This document shows, one piece after another, positions 1-11,800 of a stretch of DNA of 64,000 nt. Source of the DNA: Polaribacter sp. IC073 (GTDB lineage Bacteria > Bacteroidota > Bacteroidia > Flavobacteriales > Flavobacteriaceae). The stretch lies in assembly GCF_007997075.1 (NCBI RefSeq), contig NZ_VORS01000001.1:62001-126000 (forward strand). The letters run 5' to 3'. The notes beneath the pieces were generated by a model. It did no database searches and was not told the origin of the DNA. It worked only from the letters and a program-made list of their open reading frames with translations. The position numbers and the translations under genes are program-made. The first letter of the stretch is position 1, and each line of letters starts with the position of its first letter.

Positions 1-685
1 ACTCAATTGCAGTTACTTCATTTTCTTTAAAACGCAATAAACCTCTGGCCTGTTCTATAGATGTAAATACATATTTACTTTCAAATTCTTCGGTTCCTAG
101 ATAGACACCTACAATTTGTGTTTCAATTTTATAAAAAGGATTTCTAGGGTTCACAAAACCTTTACCTGGTTTCGGAATCATTATTTTTAGAGGTTCTCCG
201 TAATTTAAAATCCCTAATGAAAGTTTGTTTGAAATTCCTCGTCCGATAACGGCAGTATTGCTAAAGTCTTTTTGCAACCAAGTACCTATACTTAAAGACG
301 AATCTATTTTAGAAATTTTAGTGTAATTTTCTTCAACTCCTTTTATAAAGGCAATTTCTGTTTTCTCATTATATTCTAAGAAAACACGCTCTTCTATCAC
401 TTTTGAAGTTTCTTTAATTGAGGTATTCAAAGTTAAAACCTCATGTACATCTTCTGTAATATAAAAAGATTTACCAATTGTAGTGGTAATTTTAATATCT
501 GGATCTGAAACATCGAGTAAACTATAACTAAAAGTTCTAAGGCCAGAAAAGCCAGATAAAATTATAAACAAAGCCAAAGCCCCTACAATTACACCAAAAG
601 AAGCAATAATAGTAATAATGTTTATCGCATTATTGCTCGTTTTAGAAAACAGGTATCTTTTAGCGATGTAGTAAGGAAAACTCAA
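1..685 (-). CDS. ABC transporter permease, FtsX/LolC-LolE family (partial, N-terminal part)
   Basis: The gene runs off the left edge, so only about 228 N-terminal residues are visible. The protein begins LSFPYYIAKRYLFSK and continues into a single hydrophobic helix (about residues 23-45, rich in I/V/A/L), followed by an extracytoplasmic region without further membrane segments. That is the MacB-PCD/FtsX layout of LolC/LolE-type permeases, which release lipoproteins from the inner membrane. I chose TTG at 685 because no ATG lies between the rbfA stop (701-703, same frame) and the conserved N-terminus. It follows rbfA by 15 bp and is probably co-transcribed with it. The exact substrate cannot be told from this half. 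Confidence 0.75.
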   Translation of the reverse strand, partial: MSFPYYIAKRYLFSKTSNNAINIITIIASFGVIVGALALFIILSGFSGLRTFSYSLLDVSDPDIKITTTIGKSFYITEDVHEVLTLNTSIKETSKVIEERVFLEYNEKTEIAFIKGVEENYTKISKIDSSLSIGTWLQKDFSNTAVIGRGISNKLSLGILNYGEPLKIMIPKPGKGFVNPRNPFYKIETQIVGVYLGTEEFESKYVFTSIEQARGLLRFKENEVTAIE

Positions 686-700
686 AATAAAGAAACGTAT

Positions 701-1096
701 TTATCTTTTTTGACGTTTTGCCAAAACATCTGGGTTCTTTATAGGATCTGAATCATTCCCTTTTAATGACTTGTCAATTTCTTCTATGTAATCTAAAGTA
801 TCATCACCAAAAAATAATAATTCTGGCATTCTTCTTAATTGATTACGCGTTCTTTTTGCCATTTCATGACGAACTAAAGGCGTATTAGATTGTATTCCTT
901 TTACAATTTCTTCTCTATTTTCTGAAGGAAAAATACTTAAATATACTTTCGCAACTCCTAAATCTGAAGTAACATGTACTTTAGAAACAGAGATTATTAC
1001 TCCTTTCATACCATCTTGTGCCGCTTTTTGCAACACATCTACCAAATCTTTTTGTAAAACTCCTGCAATTTTACGTTGTCTGTTTGTTTCTTCCAT
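701..1096 (-). CDS. rbfA: 30S ribosome-binding factor A
   Basis: A 131-residue protein of the RbfA family, a KH-fold factor that binds the 30S subunit and helps 16S rRNA 5'-end maturation and cold adaptation. It begins METNRQRKIAGVLQKDLVDVL-like, has the family core with VTSDLGVAKVYLSIFP, and ends with the conserved block around MPELLFFGDDTLDYIEEIDKS. Length is normal. ATG at 1096 lies just downstream of a -7 box at 1101-1108, so the mRNA leader must be extremely short. The permease gene follows in the same direction. Confidence 0.93.
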   Translation of the reverse strand: MEETNRQRKIAGVLQKDLVDVLQKAAQDGMKGVIISVSKVHVTSDLGVAKVYLSIFPSENREEIVKGIQSNTPLVRHEMAKRTRNQLRRMPELLFFGDDTLDYIEEIDKSLKGNDSDPIKNPDVLAKRQKR

Positions 1097-1100
1097 TGTG

Positions 1101-1108
1101 CAAATTTA
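1101..1108 (-). promoter_or_regulatory. Bacteroidota -7 promoter element for rbfA
   Basis: TAAATTTG on the minus strand matches TAnnTTTG and ends only 5 bp before the rbfA ATG. If it is used, the transcript would be leaderless or nearly so. No good -33 TTTG was found, so this is moderate evidence. Confidence 0.45.
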
Positions 1109-1116
1109 CAATATTT

Positions 1117-1761
1117 TTATGGAGTATAAATCTTATTTTTTATAGCATACATAACCAAACCAACTCTATTTTTTACATTCAATTTTGTAAATAAAACATC
1201 TCTGTAACCATCAATAGTTTTCGGACTTAAACACATTCTGTCTGCTACTTCTTTATAGGTTAATTCTGAACAAGCGTATCTCATAAACGTTATTTCTCTT
1301 TCTTTTAATTTAATCTCTTCTGGTTCGTGGCCAGAAAGCGATTTCATTAATAAATTTGTAACGTTTTTAGTATGATAAAAGCCATTTTCTACAATCTCTG
1401 TTAAAGCTCTTTCTAAAACTGCTTTTTCTGTATCTTTTAACAAATAACCAATGGCACCAACTTTTAACATTTTTAAAATAGTAGTATCTTCATCTTCCAC
1501 AGAAAGCGCCATAACATTAACACCTTCATGATGCTCTGAAATCCATTGTGTAGTTTCTATTCCGTTCATTATAGGCATATTGATATCCATTAAAACAACA
1601 TCTGGAATAAACTTTGCTGAAGAAGAAAACTTATCGACTAATTCCTGTCCATTTTTGCAAGTATATAACACTTTAAATTTCTCAAAAGTATTAACCATGG
1701 CAGCAATAGCCTGAGAAAGTAATGTATGATCGTCTACAATAACAACTGAATATTTTATCAT
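1117..1761 (-). CDS. LuxR/NarL-family response regulator
   Basis: A 214-residue two-component regulator. The receiver domain (about 1-125) has acidic residues D10-D11, the phosphoacceptor Asp at about residue 59 (VVLMDINMP) and the KxxxGAIGYLLK region. The C-terminal domain (about 148-212) is a LuxR-type helix-turn-helix with LTYKEVADRMCLSPKTIDGYR. Its ATG overlaps the stop of the histidine kinase gene by 4 bp (ATGA), so the two are translationally coupled and almost certainly a cognate pair. It is the last gene of a four-gene operon that starts with a lipoprotein. The signal and target genes are unknown. Confidence 0.9.
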   Translation of the reverse strand: MIKYSVVIVDDHTLLSQAIAAMVNTFEKFKVLYTCKNGQELVDKFSSSAKFIPDVVLMDINMPIMNGIETTQWISEHHEGVNVMALSVEDEDTTILKMLKVGAIGYLLKDTEKAVLERALTEIVENGFYHTKNVTNLLMKSLSGHEPEEIKLKEREITFMRYACSELTYKEVADRMCLSPKTIDGYRDVLFTKLNVKNRVGLVMYAIKNKIYTP

Positions 1762-2510
1762 AACTTATATCTTATTTTCAAGGAAGTTCCCTTATTTACT
1801 TCGGAGGTAAAAACTGCGAAAGCTCCAATTAATTTTGCTCTATTTTTTATATTTTGCAATCCTATTCCGTTAGATTTATTTTTAATCGTTGAAAAACCAA
1901 CTCCGTCATCTTTTGCTATAATTTCTAATCCATTCTTATTAAAATTTATGCATACATTTAAATTAGAAGCTTTAGAATGTTTAATTGTATTGGAAAAGAA
2001 TTCTTGTAATATTCTAAACATGATAATACTTGCTTTTTTATCAATTTTCTGTTCTTTACCAGATACTTTAAAGGTTGATTTGATATAATTTAATCTGTTA
2101 AAACGATCAATTTCTAATTGAACTGCGTCTTTCAGATTCATATTTTTTATTGCTTCGGGATTTATTAGTTTAGACAAAGCCCTAACTTCTGTTAACCCCT
2201 TAGTAATCGTTTCAGAAACTTCATCTAGATTATTTGCAGTGGCACTTTGCAGTTGAATTTTAGCTAAGGTTAATAACTGACCAATATTGTCATGCAGCTC
2301 CCAACTAATATTCCGAAGAGTCTCTTCTCTAATTTCTATTTGTGTTTCTGCTATTTCACGTTCAAAACGTTTTTTATTTTGTTCTTGTTCTTCTAATAGT
2401 AGATTTTTCCTTTTCTGAAAAAAACCAAAGAGCAGCACAATAAAGACAACAAACAAAAGTATGATTACTGTTGACGCATAAAGTATTACTTGACTTGCTT
2501 TCGACTCCAT
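1758..2510 (-). CDS. sensor histidine kinase (HisKA_3 / NarX-like)
   Basis: A 250-residue kinase with one N-terminal membrane helix (about 8-31), a charged coiled coil, a HisKA_3 dimerisation domain with the phosphoacceptor His in ELHDNIGQ (about residue 73), and an HATPase domain with the G1 motif DDGVGF and the GIGLQNIKNRA block. There is no separate sensory domain, so the signal may come through the membrane or from the adjacent membrane protein and lipoprotein. I chose ATG at 2510; a TTG at 2531 would add seven residues. The start lies inside the end of the preceding gene (25-bp overlap) and the stop overlaps the response regulator start. Confidence 0.88.
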   Translation of the reverse strand: MESKASQVILYASTVIILLFVVFIVLLFGFFQKRKNLLLEEQEQNKKRFEREIAETQIEIREETLRNISWELHDNIGQLLTLAKIQLQSATANNLDEVSETITKGLTEVRALSKLINPEAIKNMNLKDAVQLEIDRFNRLNYIKSTFKVSGKEQKIDKKASIIMFRILQEFFSNTIKHSKASNLNVCINFNKNGLEIIAKDDGVGFSTIKNKSNGIGLQNIKNRAKLIGAFAVFTSEVNKGTSLKIRYKL

Positions 2511-3130
2511 AATATCCCGAATATAAAACAACTATGCATAAACAATGATAAAAAAACCTGAATTTTTATAAAATATGATTTAATTTCACGAGGTATAGCA
2601 CTCAAAAAATTAATAATAGATGTAAATGGTATCGTGCCTAAATAATAAAATAGAAGCCCAAATGCGATCCAAAAAGAAAGTGATTTTTTATAGTTTAAAA
2701 TTCTATTCGAATCTAAAAAATCTTTGTAAAACAAAAATAAAACGATCGTTATTAAGAAACTTCCAGAAATAGATGCTAAAGAATTATATTTAGTTAGGTA
2801 ATTATCTAGAGAAATTAAATTTGATGAAAAATAAATAATATTAAAGATAATTATAATATTTAATATTATTTTTTTTGTTTTTTTTGAATCTAAAATCTCT
2901 CTTGAAAAAAAGAACAAACAATTAAACTCTAAAAAAATTAGGCTGTTATAAACCCATAAATTATCATACCCTTTATGCTTCACATAGCTTGCAATCATTT
3001 CAAATGAAAACATAAAAAATAGGTATGCAGAGAAATACTTTAAATCAATCTCAAAAGACTTTTTAAAATAGAATATAGCATAAATTAATGCTGATATAAA
3101 TGATAATATGTAGGCCGTATATAACAACAT
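2486..3130 (-). CDS. multi-pass membrane protein of unknown function
   Basis: A 214-residue, very hydrophobic protein with about six or seven predicted membrane helices separated by short loops (for example near residues 1-22, 32-50, 60-80, 88-108, 120-137, 150-175 and 188-210). I recognise no family. Its position between a lipoprotein gene (1-bp gap upstream) and a histidine kinase (25-bp overlap downstream) suggests a sensory or signal-relay partner for the kinase, which lacks a sensor domain of its own. That role is inference from context only. Confidence 0.7.
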   Translation of the reverse strand: MLLYTAYILSFISALIYAIFYFKKSFEIDLKYFSAYLFFMFSFEMIASYVKHKGYDNLWVYNSLIFLEFNCLFFFSREILDSKKTKKIILNIIIIFNIIYFSSNLISLDNYLTKYNSLASISGSFLITIVLFLFYKDFLDSNRILNYKKSLSFWIAFGLLFYYLGTIPFTSIINFLSAIPREIKSYFIKIQVFLSLFMHSCFIFGILWSRKQVK

Positions 3131-3131
3131 A

Positions 3132-3746
3132 TTACATTGGTGGTGTAGGGTCTAATCTATTAGCTCCTGAACTATCCATATCTTCTGGAGAATTAAACGA
3201 TGGAAAAAAAGAAGCTCTCAACACTTGTTGGGTTTCTTTGCTACTAAACTTGTGTAAAAACTCTGTAAACTTTACTGGTTCTCCTTTTTTAGAATATAAA
3301 GGTTCAAAAGCGACACTGTTGCTATTTCCAATTTTTGCTGTAGGCATAAAAATTAAGGTTTGTCTACCACTTCTAGAAATATCGCTATGTTCTTTTGGAT
3401 ATGCCGCTGAAAAAATTCTAATACCTGTTAATTTAATTTCTTTTTCTTCAGATAGTTTTTCTAGATAAGCAATGTATTGCTTTAAGTCATTCAAATCATA
3501 AAAATGAGAAATACTTTCAATTGCATCTTTGTCATCATTTGTAAACTCTTTCCTATAGCTGTCTAATACTTTCTTTTGACCAATATCATATTGATGAAAC
3601 ATGCCTGCCATTTCTTTATAAGTTATAGCATTCGCTGGTCTAGAATCATTTACACTAGGTTGTTCTTGTTTATAATCTGTATTACAACTACTCAATATAA
3701 ATATTGAAAGTAAAAGTATTATGTGAAATTTATTAAACTTTTTCAT
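3132..3746 (-). CDS. lipoprotein of unknown function
   Basis: A 204-residue protein with a lipoprotein signal: positively charged start, hydrophobic stretch and lipobox ILSSC, with the lipidated Cys at about residue 21. The mature part is soluble and polar, with no domain I recognise. It is the first gene of the operon that continues with a membrane protein, a histidine kinase and a response regulator, so it may be a periplasmic or outer-membrane component of that signalling system. A small gap of 1 bp separates it from the next gene. Confidence 0.7.
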   Translation of the reverse strand: MKKFNKFHIILLLSIFILSSCNTDYKQEQPSVNDSRPANAITYKEMAGMFHQYDIGQKKVLDSYRKEFTNDDKDAIESISHFYDLNDLKQYIAYLEKLSEEKEIKLTGIRIFSAAYPKEHSDISRSGRQTLIFMPTAKIGNSNSVAFEPLYSKKGEPVKFTEFLHKFSSKETQQVLRASFFPSFNSPEDMDSSGANRLDPTPPM

Positions 3747-4035
3747 AAATAATAGGTTAAATTAATATCTCCGAAAATACAATTTTTTACTTCAGATGAA
3801 ATAAAAAATAGAATAATAATACATATTACATTGAATTCCAGTGAACTATAATATGTTTAAGAGGAGTAAAATAAAATAAAAGGGTGTTTTTCCTTGCTCA
3901 AAATAGAGGTATACACTTTATATAAATCTAATAAAAATTAAGACTTTTGATACTTGAATTAATTAGTATCGAAGTTTAAAAGGGGGAATTGCTAAAAGCA
4001 CTATTTCTACTGAAAAGTGTTCTCTAAGAAGCCAA
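3747..4035. other. intergenic region upstream of the lipoprotein operon
   Basis: AT-rich, no ORF with coding character. It must hold the promoter of the leftward lipoprotein/kinase operon, but I found no clear TAnnTTTG box. An imperfect hairpin lies at about 3949-3969 (GATACT / AGTATC arms, 9-nt loop) and could be an operator or terminator. Confidence 0.3.
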
Positions 4036-4065
4036 AAACCTCAAAACATTTCTGTTTTGAGGTTT
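4036..4065 (-). terminator. intrinsic terminator after atpD-atpC
   Basis: A perfect 13-bp stem (4036-4048 with 4053-4065) with a 4-nt loop, placed 26 bp after the atpC stop. On the minus strand the stem ends in T residues. It closes the atpDC operon. Confidence 0.8.
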
Positions 4066-4090
4066 AATTAGTTTAATTATTAAAGCAAAA

Positions 4091-4384
4091 TTAATCTGCT
4101 AAAATAATAGCTTTATTATCATTTAACTCTAAAGTTCCAGATTTAATGGCTAGCATTAACACTTTAGCATCATCTGCATGAGATTCTAATTTGCCGTGTA
4201 AGTCATCTAATTCTAGATGATCTTGACTGTGAACATGAATCTTAATTTCACCTTCTTTCAAAATAGATACTATAGGAGCGTGATTATTTAATACTTGAAA
4301 CTCACCGTCTATTCCTGGAGCTGAAAATAAATCAACTTCTGAAGAAAATAAGATTGCCTCTGGTGTTACTATTTCTAAAAACAT
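4091..4384 (-). CDS. atpC: ATP synthase F1 epsilon subunit
   Basis: A 97-residue epsilon subunit: the N-terminal beta-sandwich with LEIVTPEAILFSSEVDLFSA and the block GIDGEFQVLNNHAPIVS. It lacks most of the C-terminal two-helix inhibitory domain, as is usual in Bacteroidota, so it is a short form. It couples the F1 catalytic head to the rotor. It follows atpD on the same strand, 68 bp downstream, with a tandem heptamer repeat in the gap. The other F1Fo genes are not in the window, matching the split atp operons of this phylum. Confidence 0.92.
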   Translation of the reverse strand: MFLEIVTPEAILFSSEVDLFSAPGIDGEFQVLNNHAPIVSILKEGEIKIHVHSQDHLELDDLHGKLESHADDAKVLMLAIKSGTLELNDNKAIILAD

Positions 4385-4396
4385 ATATTTTAGTTT

Positions 4397-4421
4397 TTAG
4401 TTGTTAGTTGTTAGTTGTTAG
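4397..4421. repeat. tandem heptamer TTAGTTG, about 3.5 copies
   Basis: Three exact TTAGTTG units (4397-4417) plus TTAG, in the gap between atpD and atpC, a short distance upstream of the atpC start on the minus strand (where it reads CAACTAA). It is slippage-prone and sits in the translation-initiation region of atpC. Confidence 0.8.
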
Positions 4422-4452
4422 TAAAAATTAACAACTGCAAACTGCCAACTGT

Positions 4453-5970
<1,518 letters not shown>

Positions 5971-6023
5971 CTAATTATAATTATTATTTATATTACGAGA
6001 TTTAACATCTCATTTTCAGGATG

Positions 6024-6031
6024 CAAAGATA
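6024..6031 (-). promoter_or_regulatory. -7 promoter element of atpDC
   Basis: TATCTTTG on the minus strand is a perfect TAnnTTTG box 60 bp upstream of the atpD ATG. No convincing -33 TTTG is seen. Confidence 0.6.
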
Positions 6032-6070
6032 ATTCTTTTTGGTTGTAATTTAAAAGATTTCTCCATAAAA

Positions 6071-6099
6071 AAAACTCTGCTCGAAATGAGCAGAGTTTT
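6071..6099 (-). terminator. intrinsic terminator of the OmpA-family gene
   Basis: A perfect 12-bp stem (6071-6082 with 6088-6099), 5-nt loop, with a T-run on the minus strand, 27 bp after the stop of the OmpA-family gene and upstream of atpD. Confidence 0.85.
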
Positions 6100-6125
6100 T
6101 ATACTTAAATTAAGTACTTCTTTAT

Positions 6126-7481
6126 TTATTCAGATAGTTTTATAACTACTCTTCTGTTTTTAGCTCTTCCAGCTCTAGTATTGTTAGTTGTTAATGGATT
6201 TTTTTCTCCAAAACCAACTGTTTCTAATCTACTAGTAGCCATCCCTTTTTTCACTAAGTAAGCTTTTACTGAAGCGGCTCTTCTTTCAGATAAATATAAG
6301 TTATAACCTTTTTCACCAGTACTATCAGCATAACCTTCAATTACGAAAGTCACATTTTCTGTAGGCTCAATTATATCATATACTTTATCTAATTTTGCAG
6401 CTGCATCTGCTTTAATTGTAGCTTTATCTAAATCAAATAATAATCCATTAGTATGTCCTACTAACATTGCTAACTCATCTTCATTAAGAGGATTCTCTGG
6501 GCAACCGTCATTAGAAGCTGGTCCAGCAACGCTAACACATTTATCATCTTTATCTAAAACTCCGTCACCATCTGTATCTGGCCAAGGGCAACCTCCGTTA
6601 GCCATTGGTCCTGCTTGAGAAGGACATTTATCATTTTTATCAACAACACCGTCTCCATCAGTATCAGGACAACCTTTGTTTGCTTTTGTTCCTTTTTCAG
6701 AAGGACACATATCATCTTTATCAGCTACTCCATCACCATCAGCATCAGGACAACCGTTCATTGCTGCTAAACCTGCAGTATTAGGACAAGCATCATCAGA
6801 ATCTTTGATTCCATCGCCATCAGCATCAGGACATCCGTTAAATTCTTTTAAACCTGCTACTTCAGGACAAGCATCATCTTTATCATATACTCCGTCTCCG
6901 TCTGTATCTTTTCCTCCAAATTTAATTACTAAACCTAAAGAAGTTTGATAATGTGCTCTTACTTTATCAGAAAAACCTTTTTTAGTTCCTGTCTGAAAGT
7001 TTAAACCTAAGTTGTCATTAAACCAAGTATTAAAACCGAAACCTCCGTTTATCATACCTTCACCACTTGAATCAACAGAAGTATAACCTCCACCTAAATA
7101 TACATAAGGATCAAACCAACCTGTTTGTCCTACTAAGTTATTTACATCATACTTTACAATCGCATCAACACCATAGTAAAGAAAATCTGAATCATTTTTA
7201 GTTCTTACAGTTTCAATCTTGTTTAAAGAACCTGCTAATTGTAAAGAAAAACCTTTATCTAAGTACTTATCTACAGAAATTCTAGAGATAGAAGGTAAAA
7301 CATTCCAATCATTATTTCCTAATAAATCTTTAATTTGGTCACTAAAGTCGTCACCATTATAAAAATCTACAAGATTCCCACCAAAACCTACAACCCAAGG
7401 GTTATTGTCGTCTTGAGCGCTTACGCTACCAACTGTTACCAACGTAAACAAAGCTATCACAGCTAATTTTAATCGTTTCAT
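6126..7481 (-). CDS. OmpA-family outer-membrane protein with thrombospondin type 3 repeats
   Basis: A 451-residue protein with a signal peptide ([19 protein letters not shown], cut near VSAQ), an N-terminal outer-membrane beta-barrel (about 20-190), a run of calcium-binding thrombospondin-3 repeats with DxDGDGxxDxxD motifs and paired Cys (about 193-330), and a C-terminal OmpA peptidoglycan-binding domain (about 340-450) with the conserved [11 protein letters not shown] and NRRVVIKL blocks. It links the outer membrane to the cell wall and is usually very abundant. ATG at 7481 was preferred to a TTG six bases earlier. A full -33/-7 promoter lies at 7522-7552 and a strong terminator follows. Confidence 0.9.
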   Translation of the reverse strand: MKRLKLAVIALFTLVTVGSVSAQDDNNPWVVGFGGNLVDFYNGDDFSDQIKDLLGNNDWNVLPSISRISVDKYLDKGFSLQLAGSLNKIETVRTKNDSDFLYYGVDAIVKYDVNNLVGQTGWFDPYVYLGGGYTSVDSSGEGMINGGFGFNTWFNDNLGLNFQTGTKKGFSDKVRAHYQTSLGLVIKFGGKDTDGDGVYDKDDACPEVAGLKEFNGCPDADGDGIKDSDDACPNTAGLAAMNGCPDADGDGVADKDDMCPSEKGTKANKGCPDTDGDGVVDKNDKCPSQAGPMANGGCPWPDTDGDGVLDKDDKCVSVAGPASNDGCPENPLNEDELAMLVGHTNGLLFDLDKATIKADAAAKLDKVYDIIEPTENVTFVIEGYADSTGEKGYNLYLSERRAASVKAYLVKKGMATSRLETVGFGEKNPLTTNNTRAGRAKNRRVVIKLSE

Positions 7482-7521
7482 TATCAAATTTTTTAAATTA
7501 AAAGTTCGTTATTATAATACG

Positions 7522-7552
7522 CAAAAGTAAAACCTTAAAACGTATCCACAAA
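7522..7552 (-). promoter_or_regulatory. promoter of the OmpA-family gene (-33 TTTG, -7 TACTTTTG)
   Basis: On the minus strand TTTG (7549-7552) is separated by 19 bp from TACTTTTG (7522-7529), the complete Bacteroidota sigma consensus. It fits a strongly expressed outer-membrane protein. Confidence 0.75.
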
Positions 7553-7597
7553 GACAAATATACAAAATATTCGTGAAAATGTTAATTTTATGTTATT

Positions 7598-8791
7598 CTA
7601 AATAACTTTTAGTTCTTTACCCACTTCAACAAAAGCACTAATTGCTTTATTTAAATGTTCTTCTGTGTGTGCTGCAGATAACTGTACTCTTATTCTAGCC
7701 TTCCCTTTAGGAACAACAGGAAAAAAGAACCCAATCACATAAATTCCTTTCTCTAATAATTTATTTGCCATTATTTGAGATAATTTTGCGTCATATAACA
7801 TAACAGGTACAATTGCTGCATCTGCACCAACCAAATCAAAACCTGCCTTCTCCATTTCTGTTCTAAAATAATTAGTATTCCATTCTAACTTATCTCTAAG
7901 TGACGTATCATTAGATATTAAGTCGAACACTTTTAATGATGCCCCTACAATTGCAGGCGCTAACGAGTTAGAGAATAAATAAGGTCTAGAACGTTGACGT
8001 AAAATTTCTATAATTTCTTTTTTACCGGTTGTATAACCTCCCATTGCACCTCCTAAAGCTTTCCCTAAAGTTCCGGTAACAATATCTACTCTATCCATTA
8101 CATTTTTAAGTTCAACAGTTCCTCTACCTGTTTTACCTATAAACCCTGTTGCATGGCATTCGTCAACCATTACTAAAGCATCATATTTATCTGCTAAATC
8201 GCAAATTTCATCTAGCTTCGCTACAATTCCGTCCATAGAAAATACACCATCGGTTACAATAATCTTAAATCGGTGGTTTTCTTTATTCGCTGCAATTAGT
8301 TGTTCTTCTAATGAAGCCATGTTATTATTATCATAACGATAACGTGCTGCTTTACACAAACGAACTCCGTCTATTACAGAAGCATGATTTAGACTATCTG
8401 AGATAATGGCATCTTCTTTTGTTAATAAAGGCTCAAAAACACCTCCATTTGCATCAAAACACGCTGCATATAAAATGGTATCTTCTGTTGTGTAAAAGTC
8501 TGAAATTGTTTGCTCTAATTGTTTGTGAATATCTTGCGTTCCACAAATAAAACGAACAGAAGACATTCCGAAACCATGCGAATCTAACGTGTCTTTTGCA
8601 GCCTGAATTACTTCTGGATGATTTGATAGTCCTAAATAATTGTTCGCACAAAAGTTAAGCACCTCTTCTCCTGTAGAAATTTTAATAACGGCATCTTGTG
8701 AAGACGTTATGATTCTTTCAGATTTATACAAACCTGCTTCTTTTATTTCTTGAATCTCTTTTTTTAAAGTATCTTTTATTTTACCGTACAT
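7598..8791 (-). CDS. kbl: glycine C-acetyltransferase (2-amino-3-ketobutyrate CoA ligase)
   Basis: A 397-residue PLP enzyme of the alpha-oxoamine synthase family. The PLP lysine is in [13 protein letters not shown] (about K244), with the preceding DECHATG and the N-terminal NNYLGL block. It cleaves 2-amino-3-oxobutyrate with CoA to glycine and acetyl-CoA in threonine degradation. Close relatives are BioF and serine palmitoyltransferase; the length and overall pattern fit Kbl best. The usual partner threonine dehydrogenase is not adjacent. A -7 box at 8814-8821 precedes it. Confidence 0.88.
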   Translation of the reverse strand: MYGKIKDTLKKEIQEIKEAGLYKSERIITSSQDAVIKISTGEEVLNFCANNYLGLSNHPEVIQAAKDTLDSHGFGMSSVRFICGTQDIHKQLEQTISDFYTTEDTILYAACFDANGGVFEPLLTKEDAIISDSLNHASVIDGVRLCKAARYRYDNNNMASLEEQLIAANKENHRFKIIVTDGVFSMDGIVAKLDEICDLADKYDALVMVDECHATGFIGKTGRGTVELKNVMDRVDIVTGTLGKALGGAMGGYTTGKKEIIEILRQRSRPYLFSNSLAPAIVGASLKVFDLISNDTSLRDKLEWNTNYFRTEMEKAGFDLVGADAAIVPVMLYDAKLSQIMANKLLEKGIYVIGFFFPVVPKGKARIRVQLSAAHTEEHLNKAISAFVEVGKELKVI

Positions 8792-8813
8792 TTTCTATAG
8801 ATTTTTATAATTA

Positions 8814-8821
8814 CAAAGTTA
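8814..8821 (-). promoter_or_regulatory. -7 promoter element of kbl
   Basis: TAACTTTG on the minus strand matches TAnnTTTG, 23 bp upstream of the kbl ATG. Confidence 0.5.
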
Positions 8822-8840
8822 CAAAGTTTATTTTCGTTGC

Positions 8841-11800
8841 CTATACTTCAACCACATCAATTTTATCATTAATATAGACCAATAGTTTTTTACCTACTTT
8901 AAAATTCATCGATTTTAAAACTAGTTCATATTTTAATAATTGTTGATGATGGTCGTTAGATGCATTTCCTGTTTTATAGTCTATAATAGTGACTTCATTT
9001 TGTTTGTTAAACACCAATCGATCTGGAATAATAATCTGATTATCAAAATCTACAATTTCTCTTTCATTAAAGACCGTTACTTCTTCAGAAAAATAAGTTG
9101 TTAGTTTCGAATGATTCACAATCGAATCGATAGTGTTTTGTATTGTTTTTAACTGAACCTCATCAATCAAACCTTTTTGATGGTATTGCGTTACAATAGC
9201 TTCAACATTAGTTTTTGTAATAATTTTCGATAAGATTTCATGGAATAAATTACCGAAATCTATTGCTTTCCCCTGCTCTGTGTTCCATAGTTTAGAATCA
9301 CTAGCCAACAAAACAATATTGTGTTCTTGCCAAGGCGTTGATATAAATTTTTGATGAATCTCTGTTAACGAAGCTTCTTTTTGTTTCTCTTTAAGTCTGC
9401 GGATGTTTCCAAAGTTATATTCTAAAACATCTTCTTGCCAAAGATTTTGCGCTTTTAAGTAATTGATAAAAATACCCGAATAATGATTGACGTTCTCAAT
9501 GCCTTTTGCAGATATTTTCTTTTCTGTAATTACATGCAATTGCTCTACAGCTCTTGTTAAAGAAACATATAAAAGATTAAAATTATCTAATTCTAACTCT
9601 TCTCTTTGTTGATTGTAAATTTCTAAACCTCTTTCGTTTATAAGACTGATATCTTTCTTATAATCGATTAAAAGTTCCTTAAATTTATAATCTTCTGGCA
9701 AATCATCAAACCAGATTTTAGGACTAATTTGTCTGTAAATATCTACATCACAAGGAAAAATTACCACAGGAAACTCCAATCCTTTCGATTTATGAATCGT
9801 CATTACTTGCACCGCATCTGAATTTTCAGACGCAACAATGCTTAACTTCTCTTTTTTAAGTTCCCAGAATTCTAAAAAATCGCCAATATCTGTTGCTTTT
9901 CTTTGTTGCTCTAAAACAACATCTAAGAAAAATTGCACATACGCATTTGAGGAATCTACCAAATTAAAACCTCTAATTATTTCTTCAATTTTTTCGTAAA
10001 ACGGAACTTGTTGAAACACAGAAAAACTAAATGTAACGCCGTACGATTGTAATTCTTCGAAAATTAATTCATTCGCAGATTTTATGTGTTTTTTAAAGAA
10101 TTCATGTTTCGGAATTTGAATTTCTAAATGTTCATACAAGAAATACAACACCTCAAACCTTCTTTCTTCATCGCTTGCATTCTGAATAATATGCAAAACA
10201 TCTATAATAAAATTGATTAACGAGTTATTTTGAAGTAATAATGTTTCTGAAGAAATGATAGAAATACCGTTCTCAGACAAATAATCTGCCACTGCAATTC
10301 CGTCTTTCTTCGTTCTAGTTAAAATACAAATTTCATTCAGATAAAAATCGTCTTTTAACTGATTAATTTTTTCTAAAACTTTCTTTGGATATTTTACTTT
10401 CTCATCATCTTTTTCTTCTTCTTTATCCAAGAAAGTAAGGGACACAAAACCTCCTTTTTTAGCATTTTCTAACTGCGTATTTCCATCGTAAAACAACTTT
10501 TTGTAAGATTCATTTTGAAGAAAATTAGACGTGTGCTGAAAAAACGAATTATTAAAGTTGATTACTTCGGAATAACTTCTATAATTGGTCTCTAAATTCT
10601 TGATGTCTTTATGAACATGAAACGGATTCTCTTCATTTGAACCTAAATCGATAAATTGTTCTGCTTTACCTCCACGCCATCTATAAATAGCTTGTTTACC
10701 ATCGCCAACCAACAACAAGTTGCTACTTTCTTGTGCGAGTGCATTGTCTATTAATGGAATTAAATTTTGCCATTGCAACACAGAAGTATCCTGCATTTCA
10801 TCAATAAAATAATGTTGAAAACGTTGCCCAATTCTCTCATAAATAAAAGGCGCAGGTTGGTCTTTAATATTGTCTGAAATTAACTGATTAAATTCTGCAT
10901 TTAATCGAATATTATTATCTTCTTTTATGGTATTTAATTCTGAATTGATATTATTTAAAACCGCCAAAGGAATGATACTTTTTAGCGTGATTTTATTCAG
11001 TAAATACTTAGAAAAAGAACCATTATATAAATCTTTCGATTGATAATAATACATTCTTAATTGTTCTGAAATTCCTTCAATGGTACCTTTTGTCGCTGCC
11101 GAAGCTTTTCCTGCAAAAAGGTTTTTAGAATCTTCTATCGTTGTATTTAACCGACCCTCAAATTTTAAATCCTCACTCTTTAAAAATCGTAATTTGGTTA
11201 ACTTTTGAAAGTGCTTTACCAACTCACCAGCATACGCAAAATCCGATATTGACAGTCCGTTTGTATCAATAAAACTCAAAACCTCATCTCCAAATACTTT
11301 GTATTCTTTCTCTATTTGTTTATTGTCTTTCTGAAGTTTCTTTTTCAGTTCAAAAAAATCATCTAACTTTTTATCCGATAATTTTCTAAAGTGCTTTACA
11401 TCATCTTCATTTAATAAAACTCTAGCAAAATCGTTTAAATCTTTAGAAATATCCCAAGATTTATCATCATCTGTTTTATCTAAAGAATAATCGATTAATA
11501 AATTGGTGAGTTTTTTATCTGTACCAATTTTAGAGATCAATACATCTACAGCTTCATTTAAAAGTGAAATAGCATCCATTTCTACTTCAAAATTTAGCGA
11601 CAAACCTAAATCGTACGCAAAACTTTTAATAATTTTATGTGTAAAACTATCTATGGTAGTAATTGAAAAGGCAGAATAATTCTGAAGAATTGCATCTAAA
11701 ATCCTCTTACTTCTTTTCTTAATTATTGCTTTATCTAAAGTTGTTTCCGCAAGAATTATTTTCAACAAATCATTCTCTTTTCCCGCTGCAAAATCTTCTA

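Noticed and set aside
3100..3468. Rightward open frame of 122 codons opposite the lipoprotein gene
   Set aside because: It is antisense to the lipoprotein, which has a good signal and operon context.
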